The notes below the pieces were generated by a model. That model saw only the letters and a list, made by a program, of their open reading frames with translations. It was not told the origin of the DNA and did no database searches. The translations under genes were made by a program, and so were the position numbers. From Gammaproteobacteria bacterium (GTDB lineage: Bacteria; Pseudomonadota; Gammaproteobacteria; SZUA-152): a stretch of 5,231 nt of DNA. Location: contig QIGJ01000304.1 in NCBI GenBank assembly GCA_003229995.1, forward strand, positions 1-5,231, read 5' to 3'. Below are positions 1-5,231 of the stretch, piece after piece (position 1 is the stretch's first letter; the number at the start of each line of letters is the position of its first letter).

Positions 1-89
1 CCTGCATCCATGCAGTCGTCAATCAGAACGAACGAAGTCGCACTAAATCCGGGCGCCAAACAGGGAAGTTATTTCGTGCCCATTCCTTA
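1..89 (+). repeat. Left copy of 89-bp inverted repeat
   Basis: This is identical over 89 bases to the reverse complement of 5143-5231. The match ends sharply: base 90 is G, while the other copy continues with T. The outer tip contains a palindrome, CTGCAT-CC-ATGCAG at 2-15. Further in, GGGCGC (51-56) and GTGCCC (76-81) can pair as RNA with one G-U wobble, so the element may be structured. It lies just downstream of the permease gene stop, separated by 30 bases. It contains no convincing reading frame. The repeat may extend beyond the window edge. Confidence 0.95.
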
Positions 90-119
90 GCATCCCGACA
101 AATTTTTCTTTGTTATGGT
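90..119. other. Short tail after the permease gene
   Basis: Thirty bases separate the permease stop codon from the left inverted repeat. The only internal symmetry is a weak AT-only-like pairing, ACAAA (98-102) with TTTGT (109-113), which lacks the GC-rich stem expected of an intrinsic terminator. I see no terminator for the operon here, so transcripts may run into the repeat. Confidence 0.5.
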
Positions 120-3100
120 TTAGGCTGTTTTCATTTCTCTGTTTTTTGCATCTTCACCAATGCGTAACAGGCTGGGCAATAGTATCAGTGTAAACACGGT
201 GCTTACACTCATGCCGCCGACAATAACAGCAGCAAGCCCGCGATAGAGTTCTGTACCGGCACCGGGTATCAGCAACAGGGGTAACATACCAAATATACTG
301 GTGAGTGTGCTCATGAGGATGGGGCGTAAGCGTAAGTGTACGGCCTGATTGACTGCGTCACGGCGTTTTAAACCTTCGCGTTCGGCGGTGCGTGTCTGGT
401 ATACCAGCAAAATGGCGTTGTTGACCACTAGCCCCAGCAGAATAATAAAACCAATCATGGTGAGCAGGTCCATGTGCTGGATGACGAACAGGTTGACGAT
501 TTTCAGAGCCAGTACACCACCGACAGTGGCCAGCGGTATGGCCAGAATGACCAGCAGACTGTCGCGGAAAGAGCGGAATAACGCGCTCATTAATAGATAT
601 AAAATGGCGATGGCCAGCAGGAAGCTTGCGCTCATGCTTTTCAGGGCGACGTCCAGTTTTTCTGCGGTGCCGCTGTAATTAATTTCGCCATCTTCCGGTA
701 ATAGTGGTTCAATTTTTGGATTTACTTTTTCTTCGAGCACCCGCATGGTTTGTTCCAGTGACATGTCTTCCGGGGCTTTGACTTCCAGGGTAATAGTGCG
801 TCGACGATTGAGGCGGCGAATTTCCTCCGGCCCGGCAGTACGCACGATGTTTGTCAGTTCACTTAACGGCAGTACACCACTGTTGGGGGTTGCCAGGGGT
901 ATCGCGGCCAGTGCTTCGGGGGTTTGCCAGTCTTGTCCGCGCAGGATGATGTCCAGTCGTTGTTGGCCGTCAAAATAGTCGCCCACAAACAGACCGTCGC
1001 CCAGGGCGCGAATAATTTGCGATACGTCACTGCGTGCCCAGCCTGCTTCTCTGATACGGCGCTCATTCGGCAGTAGTCGCAATTCCGGTTCGGCAAGGCT
1101 CAGTCCGGGGCGCGGGCGTGGTGGACGTCCGGGAATGGTTTGCATCACAGCGGCAAAACCGGCTTGTGCCGAGTCGAGTAGTGCGTCGATGTTTGAGCCC
1201 TGGATGTCGATGTCTACGGTACGACCGCCGCCAAAACCACTGAACAGCGAGGCACGCTGGGCGAAGGCGATGGTGTCCGGGAAGCTGCCAATAAGCCGGT
1301 TGATCAGCGGCACCAGTACGTCGGATTTGTCCGGATCGACGGTGCGTGCGCCCATGAACACACCTGAGCCGAAGGCGACGAAGAAGTAGTTGTCCACGGC
1401 GGGTTCGGCTGTGCCATCAATGTGCGGTTGCATGCGTTGTGCCACGACTTGGCCCAGTTCTTTTTCCAGTGTGTCTATACTGCTGCCAGGGGGCGGCAGG
1501 ATAAATGCGAAGACCAGATTGCGGTTGCCATTGGGCAGAAAATCCGCTTCGGGTTTGAGCCATGTCGCTAGCGCCAGCGGGAGGGTGATCAGGCCAAGAA
1601 TCCATAATGCGCGTCGCCGGGGGGTGTCGGTGAGGCGCATGACAAAATCACTGCCTGCATCCCACCAATGGGCATGCGGGTCGCGCATTTTGGTGTTGCG
1701 CAACCAAGTGGATGCTGCTGCGGGCAATACGGTGACGGCCACCAGCAGCGATATGCTCACGGTGGCAGCAATGGTTAACGCCAAATCAGCGAACAGCTGC
1801 CCTGCTTCGTCTTTTAAAAATACGATAGGCAGAAAGATGGCGACGGTGGTGGCGGTGGAGGCGAATAACGCGCCCCATACTTTGCGGGTGCCTTCGTCGG
1901 CGGCCTCTGCGCTGGACATGCCGCGCTCACGCAGTCGCACGATGCTTTCCAGCACGACGATGGCGGCGTCCAGCACCATGCCAACGGCAAAGGCGAGGCC
2001 TGCCAGTGAAATAACGTTGAGGGTGCGGCCAGTTGCATCCAGCAACATGAAAGTGGATATCACACAGATGGGAATAGCAACAGCCACCATCAGCGTGGCG
2101 CGGAATTTACGGAAGAACCACCACAGTACGCCAACGGCAAGCAATATGCCTAACAGCAAGTTGCCGGATACCATGTTGATGGAACGGTCGATGTAACGGG
2201 TTTCGTCGTAGACCTGTTCAAAGCTCAATCCGGCGCGTTTCAGCGGGCCTTCGCGCAGTTCTTCGGCGGCCTGACGCAGGCCCGCCATGACTTCCAGTAC
2301 GTTAACTCCCGATTCGCGGTGTGCGTTGACGGCCATGGCTGCATGGCCATTCTGGATCACAAAGCCACTGCGATCTACCATGCGCACTTCGATGTCGGCC
2401 ACGTCACGCAAATACACGGGCTGGCCTTCGCGCCACTCCAGTATCATTTCTCCCAGATCGTCCACGTTGTACTGCCCGGCAAAACGCAGGGTGTAACGAC
2501 GTTTGCCCACGTCGGCAAAACCGCCCGAGGTGTCTTTCGCACCACCGGCCAGTTGCGCGACTTTGGGCAGCTCGATGCCCAGGCTTGCCGCCTTGTAGGG
2601 GTCAAACGTGATGCGCAGTTCACTCTCTCGTCCGCCACGGACTTCGGACATGGCCACGCCCGGTATCCGTTCGAAACGTGTTTGTACGGTTTCTTCCACA
2701 AAATTCTGATAGCTGGCAACGTCGCGGTCATTGCCTGCCACCGGTTTGAGAATAAACCAGGCTATCGCGCGCGAGCGACCGCCGATGGAATTAATGGTGG
2801 GTTCGTTGGCATCGGCAGGGTAACGTTGTACACGATTGAGGCGTGACAGTACCTCCAGCAGCGCACGGCGTAAATCTGTACCAACCTGAAAAGTAAGCGT
2901 AATGCTGCCACGCCCTCGTTGTGCGCGGGCGAGAATTTTAGTCATGCCCGGCAGGCCGCGTAACACGTCTTCCTGCGGTTCGATAATTTCTGATTCCACT
3001 TCTTCCGGTGCGGCGGCACGCCAGACGGTGGTGATGGTGATCTCGGGGAGTTCGACTTCGGGGGTTAGTTGAACCGGCAGGCGTTCCAGACTGATCAGGC

Positions 3101-3173
3101 CGAACATCAGGGCCAGTAATACGCCCACCACTACTGCAACGGGATTACCAAGTCCAAGACGGGTGAGTTTCAT
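120..3173 (-). CDS. RND efflux pump inner-membrane permease (AcrB-like superfamily)
   Basis: This 1017-residue protein is full length for a hydrophobe/amphiphile-type RND permease, which exports substrates from the inner membrane or periplasm using the proton gradient as a trimer. The layout is classical: helix 1 near residues 10-28, a large periplasmic loop to about 330, helices 2-6 at about 335-490, helix 7 near 521-540, a second periplasmic loop to about 845, then helices 8-12 up to about 1003. Helix 4 reads GMVLDAAIVVLES (398-410): D402 matches AcrB Asp407, but A403 replaces Asp408. Helix 10 reads GLVVNNAILL (914-923), with N918 at the AcrB Lys940 position. R948 and S955 sit where AcrB has Arg971 and Thr978. 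The start ATG at 3171-3173 has a weak GAGAAAG ribosome site (3183-3189) 9 bases upstream. The adaptor gene lies upstream across a repeat-filled gap. Substrates cannot be read from the sequence. The family call is firm, the subfamily is not. Confidence 0.96.
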   Translation of the reverse strand: MKLTRLGLGNPVAVVVGVLLALMFGLISLERLPVQLTPEVELPEITITTVWRAAAPEEVESEIIEPQEDVLRGLPGMTKILARAQRGRGSITLTFQVGTDLRRALLEVLSRLNRVQRYPADANEPTINSIGGRSRAIAWFILKPVAGNDRDVASYQNFVEETVQTRFERIPGVAMSEVRGGRESELRITFDPYKAASLGIELPKVAQLAGGAKDTSGGFADVGKRRYTLRFAGQYNVDDLGEMILEWREGQPVYLRDVADIEVRMVDRSGFVIQNGHAAMAVNAHRESGVNVLEVMAGLRQAAEELREGPLKRAGLSFEQVYDETRYIDRSINMVSGNLLLGILLAVGVLWWFFRKFRATLMVAVAIPICVISTFMLLDATGRTLNVISLAGLAFAVGMVLDAAIVVLESIVRLRERGMSSAEAADEGTRKVWGALFASTATTVAIFLPIVFLKDEAGQLFADLALTIAATVSISLLVAVTVLPAAASTWLRNTKMRDPHAHWWDAGSDFVMRLTDTPRRRALWILGLITLPLALATWLKPEADFLPNGNRNLVFAFILPPPGSSIDTLEKELGQVVAQRMQPHIDGTAEPAVDNYFFVAFGSGVFMGARTVDPDKSDVLVPLINRLIGSFPDTIAFAQRASLFSGFGGGRTVDIDIQGSNIDALLDSAQAGFAAVMQTIPGRPPRPRPGLSLAEPELRLLPNERRIREAGWARSDVSQIIRALGDGLFVGDYFDGQQRLDIILRGQDWQTPEALAAIPLATPNSGVLPLSELTNIVRTAGPEEIRRLNRRRTITLEVKAPEDMSLEQTMRVLEEKVNPKIEPLLPEDGEINYSGTAEKLDVALKSMSASFLLAIAILYLLMSALFRSFRDSLLVILAIPLATVGGVLALKIVNLFVIQHMDLLTMIGFIILLGLVVNNAILLVYQTRTAEREGLKRRDAVNQAVHLRLRPILMSTLTSIFGMLPLLLIPGAGTELYRGLAAVIVGGMSVSTVFTLILLPSLLRIGEDAKNREMKTA

Positions 3174-3204
3174 GGCGGTCTACTTTCTCAGTAAATAAGT
3201 GAAG
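3174..3204 (-). promoter_or_regulatory. Translation start region of the permease gene
   Basis: This is the only unique sequence between the repeat element and the permease ATG. On the minus strand it holds GAGAAAG at 3189-3183, a moderate purine-rich ribosome binding site 9 bases before the start. Translational coupling to the adaptor gene is impossible across 204 bases, so the permease must rely on this site. A TACAAT, one base from the consensus -10 box, occurs on the minus strand at 3251-3246 inside the repeat structure, but no good -35 box stands 16-18 bases before it. Confidence 0.35.
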
Positions 3205-3235
3205 GTAGGGTGGGCAGGCTTTTCATGCCTACGCG
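3205..3235 (+). repeat. REP-like unit, left
   Basis: The unit starts GTAGGGTGGGCA and ends ACGCG. After the GTAG, GTGGGCA (3210-3216) pairs with TGCCTAC (3226-3232) around a 9-base loop, with one G-T wobble. It matches the right-hand unit at the first 12 positions, differs mainly in the loop and ends with the same ACGCG. From memory, GTAGGGTGGGCA repeats are common in intergenic regions of gammaproteobacteria; I could not search for this. Confidence 0.8.
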
Positions 3236-3261
3236 GAATGAGGTTATTGTAAGGATCGCCC

Positions 3262-3321
3262 AAAAAATAACCGTCGCATTTCGTCAGAATATCCGTCGGA
3301 TATATTACGCGACGGTTATTT
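3262..3321 (-). terminator. Hairpin with T-run between adaptor and permease genes (terminator or attenuator-like)
   Basis: AAATAACCGTCGC (3265-3277) and its exact complement (3309-3321) form a 13-bp stem around a 31-base loop. The loop itself contains ATATCC-GTC-GGATAT (3289-3303), a nested 6-bp hairpin. On the minus strand the stem runs straight into six T (3267-3262), as in an intrinsic terminator. Its direction matches operon transcription, so it could reduce permease expression relative to the adaptor. Against this, the loop is long, the T-run is partly within the stem, and the symmetry is fully explained by the repeat element. The hairpin is certain, its function is not. Confidence 0.4.
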
Positions 3322-3350
3322 CCTGAGCGGTCCTAACCCGGTGCCACAAA

Positions 3351-3381
3351 CGCGTGGGCACACAAAACGTGCCCACCCTAC
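3351..3381 (-). repeat. REP-like unit, right, overlapping the adaptor stop codon
   Basis: Read on the minus strand it begins GTAGGGTGGGCAC and ends CCACGCG. The hairpin is perfect: GTGGGCAC (3376-3369) pairs with GTGCCCAC (3361-3354) around the loop GTTTTGT. Bases 3380-3378 of its leading GTAG are the TAG stop codon of the adaptor gene, so the repeat edge coincides with the end of that reading frame. Confidence 0.85.
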
Positions 3382-4454
3382 GGGGTTTCATCCAGAATCT
3401 TTACGGTGCTGCCGGGGCGCAATCGTTCACCACCACGCACCACTACTTTGTCTCCGGCGTTCAGCTCACCGGACACGGCCACCAGCGGGCCGCTGGCAAC
3501 ACCTGGTTTTACCGCGACACGTTGTGCCTTGTTTTCTGCGTTAATACGAAACACAAATGCACCGTCACGGCGCAGTACCAACGCATCACGCGGTATTGCC
3601 AACACGGTTTTTGCCGTTGCCGTGGGCAAGGCAACCCGTACCGTTTGTCCTGCTGTCCAGACACCGTTATCCAGGCTGATACGCAGGTCAAGCAACCGTG
3701 AGCGCGCATTACCGGCGGCGACCAGAGCACGTACCGGTGCATGGGTTTCCCGGCCACTGATGGTTAATGTCAGCGAGTCACCTTCACGCACAAAGTTCAG
3801 TGTTTCCAGTGGTACCCACGCCTGTACTTCCAGTGCCTGGCTGTCGATGACTCTCGCCACATTGTCGCCCACCACGGCACGCTCACCGCGACGCATCAGA
3901 CGTTCCACCACTACGCCTGCAAAGGGTGCGCGAATTACATGTCGACGTAATTCTTCTTCTGCCTGTTTGAGCCGTACTTGTGAAATCTGCAATTCGCTAC
4001 GCGCCACTTCTCGGTCAGCCCGTAGTTCATCCAAACGGGTTTGTGAGGCATTGTTTTGTATCGCCAGACGTTCATTGCGGCGCATTTCACTTTTGAGAAA
4101 TTCCAGTCGTGCCTTATTTGCTTCAATTTGTGCCTGAAATTCTTCGATTTTCAGTTTGATGAAGACCGGGTCGATCCGCGCCACCACGTCGTCTTCTTTT
4201 ACCCGGGTGCCGACTTCTTTCACCAGTACTAATCTGCCAGCCACTTCTGCCGCCAGTCGTGCTTCGTGGCGACTGATCACCGTACCGGCCACCCAGGTTT
4301 GTGGTGCCATTAATTGTTGTTTTGCTTCAGCCACTTTCACCAGCGAGCTGCGGCCACCACCCGGTGCGGCCATTCCCGAACCGGCAAACACAACAACGCT
4401 CACACACAGTGTGCCCATTAAAAAGCGCGAAATATTGATATGGAAAGAGGGCAT
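3378..4454 (-). CDS. RND periplasmic adaptor (membrane fusion protein, AcrA/MexA-like)
   Basis: This 358-residue protein is the adaptor that bridges an RND permease to an outer-membrane channel. Residues 1 to about 29 form a Sec-type signal peptide (hydrophobic 11-25, small residues GSGMAA at the cleavage region). There is no lipobox, so unlike AcrA the mature form is probably not lipidated. The barrel-sandwich (lipoyl-like) halves lie near 55-97 and 173-204, the second opening with the family motif RAPFAGVV (175-182). Between them is a charged alpha-helical hairpin (about 102-170) that would contact the channel. A beta-barrel domain follows (about 206-280), then a membrane-proximal domain to about 352, including the IPRDAL segment (287-292). 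The start ATG at 4452-4454 lies 6 bases after the lipoprotein stop, with only a weak purine stretch (TAAGAAA) before it, suggesting translational coupling. Met13 is a less likely start because it would cut the signal peptide. The stop codon lies in a REP-like repeat, so the extreme C-terminus may have been altered by insertion. Confidence 0.94.
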   Translation of the reverse strand: MPSFHINISRFLMGTLCVSVVVFAGSGMAAPGGGRSSLVKVAEAKQQLMAPQTWVAGTVISRHEARLAAEVAGRLVLVKEVGTRVKEDDVVARIDPVFIKLKIEEFQAQIEANKARLEFLKSEMRRNERLAIQNNASQTRLDELRADREVARSELQISQVRLKQAEEELRRHVIRAPFAGVVVERLMRRGERAVVGDNVARVIDSQALEVQAWVPLETLNFVREGDSLTLTISGRETHAPVRALVAAGNARSRLLDLRISLDNGVWTAGQTVRVALPTATAKTVLAIPRDALVLRRDGAFVFRINAENKAQRVAVKPGVASGPLVAVSGELNAGDKVVVRGGERLRPGSTVKILDETP

Positions 4455-4460
4455 GATTTC

Positions 4461-4985
4461 TTATTGTTCGACCGTGTGTTTCGGGTTTGCGTTCCCATCT
4501 TCGGTAATATCGGTTTCCCACGGCGTAATCTTGTGGCCATTGAGCTGAATATCGCCGCCCGTCACCGGCAACAGAAAAGTCAGCACATGATGCAGACGCT
4601 TGTTACCCGTATGCACAGTCTCGTATTCAAGCATATAAAACTTGCCGGAAAAACGTGTATCTGCCTGACTGCGCCGCAGGTGATATGCCTGCATGGGGCC
4701 ACGATCAGCCGTCAGTGCCTGTATGTTATCCAGCCATTGTTTTGGGGAGCGCTTGGAGAAAAAAACCTCATCGTATTGTTGGATGATTTGCTCGTCGTCA
4801 CCATTTTGCATGGCATCAAACAACGTGCCTGCCAGCGCTTCTATGGCAGGATTGGTAGAAACGTTGAGAGCACGTTCTCCTTCGCCGCAGGCCGACAGTG
4901 TCAATAACATCAACAGACTGAAAACCCGATCCCATCGATACCCTTTACTTTTATGTGACAAAAACATGGTGTTTACTGTGCTCAT
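4461..4985 (-). CDS. Predicted lipoprotein of unknown function, first gene of the efflux operon
   Basis: The product is 174 residues as drawn. A basic N-terminus (HKSKGYRWDR, 11-20) and a hydrophobic run end in the lipobox LSAC, making Cys33 the lipidated residue. Gly34 follows, not Asp, so by the Lol rule an outer-membrane location is expected. The mature part is about 142 residues. Its helical start (NPAIEALAGTLFDAMQNGDD), a QWLDNIQAL helix, then alternating strands with an HHVLTFLL segment recall small alpha/beta lipoproteins of the DUF4019/NTF2-like kind, but this is only a pattern impression. An in-frame TAG lies just upstream, so ATG at 4983-4985 is the earliest start; Met7 (4965-4967) is equally plausible, and neither has a clear ribosome site. 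It ends 6 bases before the adaptor start, so it is firmly part of the operon. It might assist the pump or sense envelope stress; the sequence does not show which. Confidence 0.82.
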   Translation of the reverse strand: MSTVNTMFLSHKSKGYRWDRVFSLLMLLTLSACGEGERALNVSTNPAIEALAGTLFDAMQNGDDEQIIQQYDEVFFSKRSPKQWLDNIQALTADRGPMQAYHLRRSQADTRFSGKFYMLEYETVHTGNKRLHHVLTFLLPVTGGDIQLNGHKITPWETDITEDGNANPKHTVEQ

Positions 4986-5142
4986 TGCAATTAAAAAACG
5001 ACACTAAGATTAACACATGGATTCGTAGCGAGGGAACGCCGCAAAACAAACAGCGCTTTAAACTGTCCGGGTGTGCATTGTTAGTCCAGAGTTTACCCAA
5101 ATATTTCATGCAACACACCAGGGCGCTGTTTTGCAATTTGAA
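4986..5142. promoter_or_regulatory. Operon leader region with imperfect long hairpin
   Basis: This 157-base stretch between the lipoprotein start and the right inverted repeat should hold the operon promoter if the segment is self-contained. I found no convincing paired -35/-10 boxes on the minus strand. It does contain an inverted repeat, AAACAGCGC (5048-5056) with GCGCTGTTT (5123-5131), extendable to GCAAAAC (5041-5047) with GTTTTGC (5128-5134) if three bases are looped out on one side. GGTGTG (5070-5075) and CACACC (5114-5119) lie inside in complementary orientation. It could be a folded 5' leader, an operator region or a repeat remnant. A 61-codon TTG-start frame across it on the minus strand looks spurious. 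Confidence 0.35.
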
Positions 5143-5231
5143 TAAGGAATGGGCACGAAATAACTTCCCTGTTTGGCGCCCGGATTTAGTGCGACTTCGT
5201 TCGTTCTGATTGACGACTGCATGGATGCAGG
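5143..5231 (-). repeat. Right copy of 89-bp inverted repeat
   Basis: This is the exact reverse complement of 1-89, with the CTGCAT-GG-ATGCAG palindrome at the outer tip (5217-5230). It lies upstream of the operon, about 160 bases before the first possible start codon, so it is outside the likely coding region but could influence transcription entering the operon. Perfect identity between the copies points to recent duplication, gene conversion or selection on the ends. Nothing in it resembles the GGGG start of Tn3-family ends or the TGT start of Tn7-like ends. Confidence 0.95.

Larger units (their letters stand above)
3205..3381. mobile_element. REPIN/MITE-like palindromic element between adaptor and permease genes
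   Basis: The 177 bases form a large imperfect palindrome. Two 31-base REP-like units (3205-3235 and 3351-3381, opposite strands, 25 of 31 positions identical) flank a second inverted repeat (3249-3277 with 3309-3337, 24 of 29 identical). Both pairs are centred on 3293 and separated by equal spacers, so this is one element. Each outer edge begins with GTAG, the tetranucleotide that precedes the hairpin in REP sequences acted on by RAYT (TnpA-REP) transposases. Inverted pairs of REPs are called REPINs or BIMEs. The right edge overlaps the last 4 bases of the adaptor gene and provides its TAG stop. No RAYT gene is present. The structure is seen directly; mobilisation by RAYT is inference. Confidence 0.7.
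1..5231. mobile_element. Candidate cassette: efflux operon bounded by 89-bp inverted repeats
   Basis: The first 89 bases and the last 89 bases are exact reverse complements, and everything between them is one minus-strand efflux operon. This is the layout of a non-autonomous cassette, in which a transposase encoded elsewhere would act on the two ends. No transposase, recombinase or resolvase reading frame is visible inside. Target-site duplications cannot be judged because the window stops at the repeat ends. Alternatives are two independent copies of a dispersed intergenic repeat that happen to flank the operon, or a contig whose ends fall in an unresolved repeat. The inverted repeat is certain; the mobile interpretation is inference. 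Confidence 0.3.

Noticed and set aside
1..89. Tn3-family or Tn7-like transposon end
   Set aside because: The outer end starts CCTGCATCC rather than GGGG or TGT, and 89 bp of perfect repeat is longer than the usual 38-bp Tn3 end.
98..113. Intrinsic terminator after the permease gene
   Set aside because: The pairing is only 5 bp and nearly all A-T, with no GC-rich stem, so it would not be stable enough.
1390..2196. 268-codon plus-strand frame opposite the permease gene
   Set aside because: It lies wholly antisense to a well-conserved permease. The translation is Ser/Thr/Arg/Ala-rich without domain character, as expected of a shadow frame.
3205..3381. CRISPR array
   Set aside because: There are only two repeat units, in opposite orientation, with a palindromic spacer and no cas genes; this fits an inverted REP pair instead.
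3406..4137. 243-codon plus-strand frame opposite the adaptor gene
   Set aside because: It is antisense to the adaptor, with an Arg/Ser-rich low-complexity translation and no recognisable motif.
4440..4907. 155-codon plus-strand frame opposite the lipoprotein
   Set aside because: It overlaps the lipoprotein and the adaptor start on the other strand. The minus-strand frame has a lipobox and operon spacing, which this frame cannot match.
5041..5134. Integron attC site
   Set aside because: The inverted ends GCAAAAC and GTTTTGC keep AAC/GTT cores but do not fit the RYYYAAC/GTTRRRY consensus, and there is no second attC or integrase in the window.
4951..5136. 61-codon minus-strand frame upstream of the lipoprotein
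   Set aside because: It starts at TTG without a clear ribosome site, overlaps the lipoprotein start in another frame and shows no motif beyond scattered cysteines.

Overview
The window carries a three-gene efflux-type operon read entirely on the minus strand, closed at each edge by a copy of the same 89-base sequence in inverted orientation. In order of transcription the genes are a small predicted lipoprotein (4985 to 4461), a periplasmic adaptor or membrane fusion protein (4454 to 3378) and a full-length RND inner-membrane permease (3173 to 120). The adaptor and permease are the two inner parts of a tripartite RND pump. No outer-membrane channel gene, regulator, transposase, integrase or RNA gene is visible. 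The host is probably a gammaproteobacterium or a close Gram-negative relative: the pump architecture requires an outer membrane, the lipoprotein has a standard lipobox, and the intergenic GTAGGGTGGGC repeats look like a REP family I associate from memory with gammaproteobacteria. I cannot name a genus.

Layout. 1-89: left inverted repeat. 90-119: short tail after the permease stop. 120-3173: RND permease. 3174-3377: a 204-base gap, unusually long for this operon, filled almost entirely by a symmetric repeat structure at 3205-3381. Two 31-base REP-like units, each beginning with GTAG on its outer side, face each other around a nested inverted repeat, and every arm is centred on position 3293. 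The TAG stop codon of the adaptor gene lies inside the GTAG of the right-hand unit. On the minus strand the nested hairpin ends in a run of six T, so it could also terminate or attenuate transcription between adaptor and permease. 3378-4454: adaptor. 4461-4985: lipoprotein, only 6 bases ahead of the adaptor start. 4986-5142: leader with an imperfect long hairpin. 5143-5231: right inverted repeat.

Functionally, the lipoprotein and adaptor should be co-translated or closely co-expressed, and the permease would follow after reading through the repeat, or come from its own promoter. The adaptor would link the permease to an outer-membrane channel encoded elsewhere. The permease keeps one of the two transmembrane-helix-4 aspartates of the AcrB proton relay but has Ala for the second and Asn for the helix-10 lysine.

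The two features most worth attention are the perfect 89-base inverted repeats bounding the operon, which could mark a transposase-less mobile cassette or an invertible segment but could equally be where an assembly broke, and the REPIN-like palindrome inserted between the pump genes.
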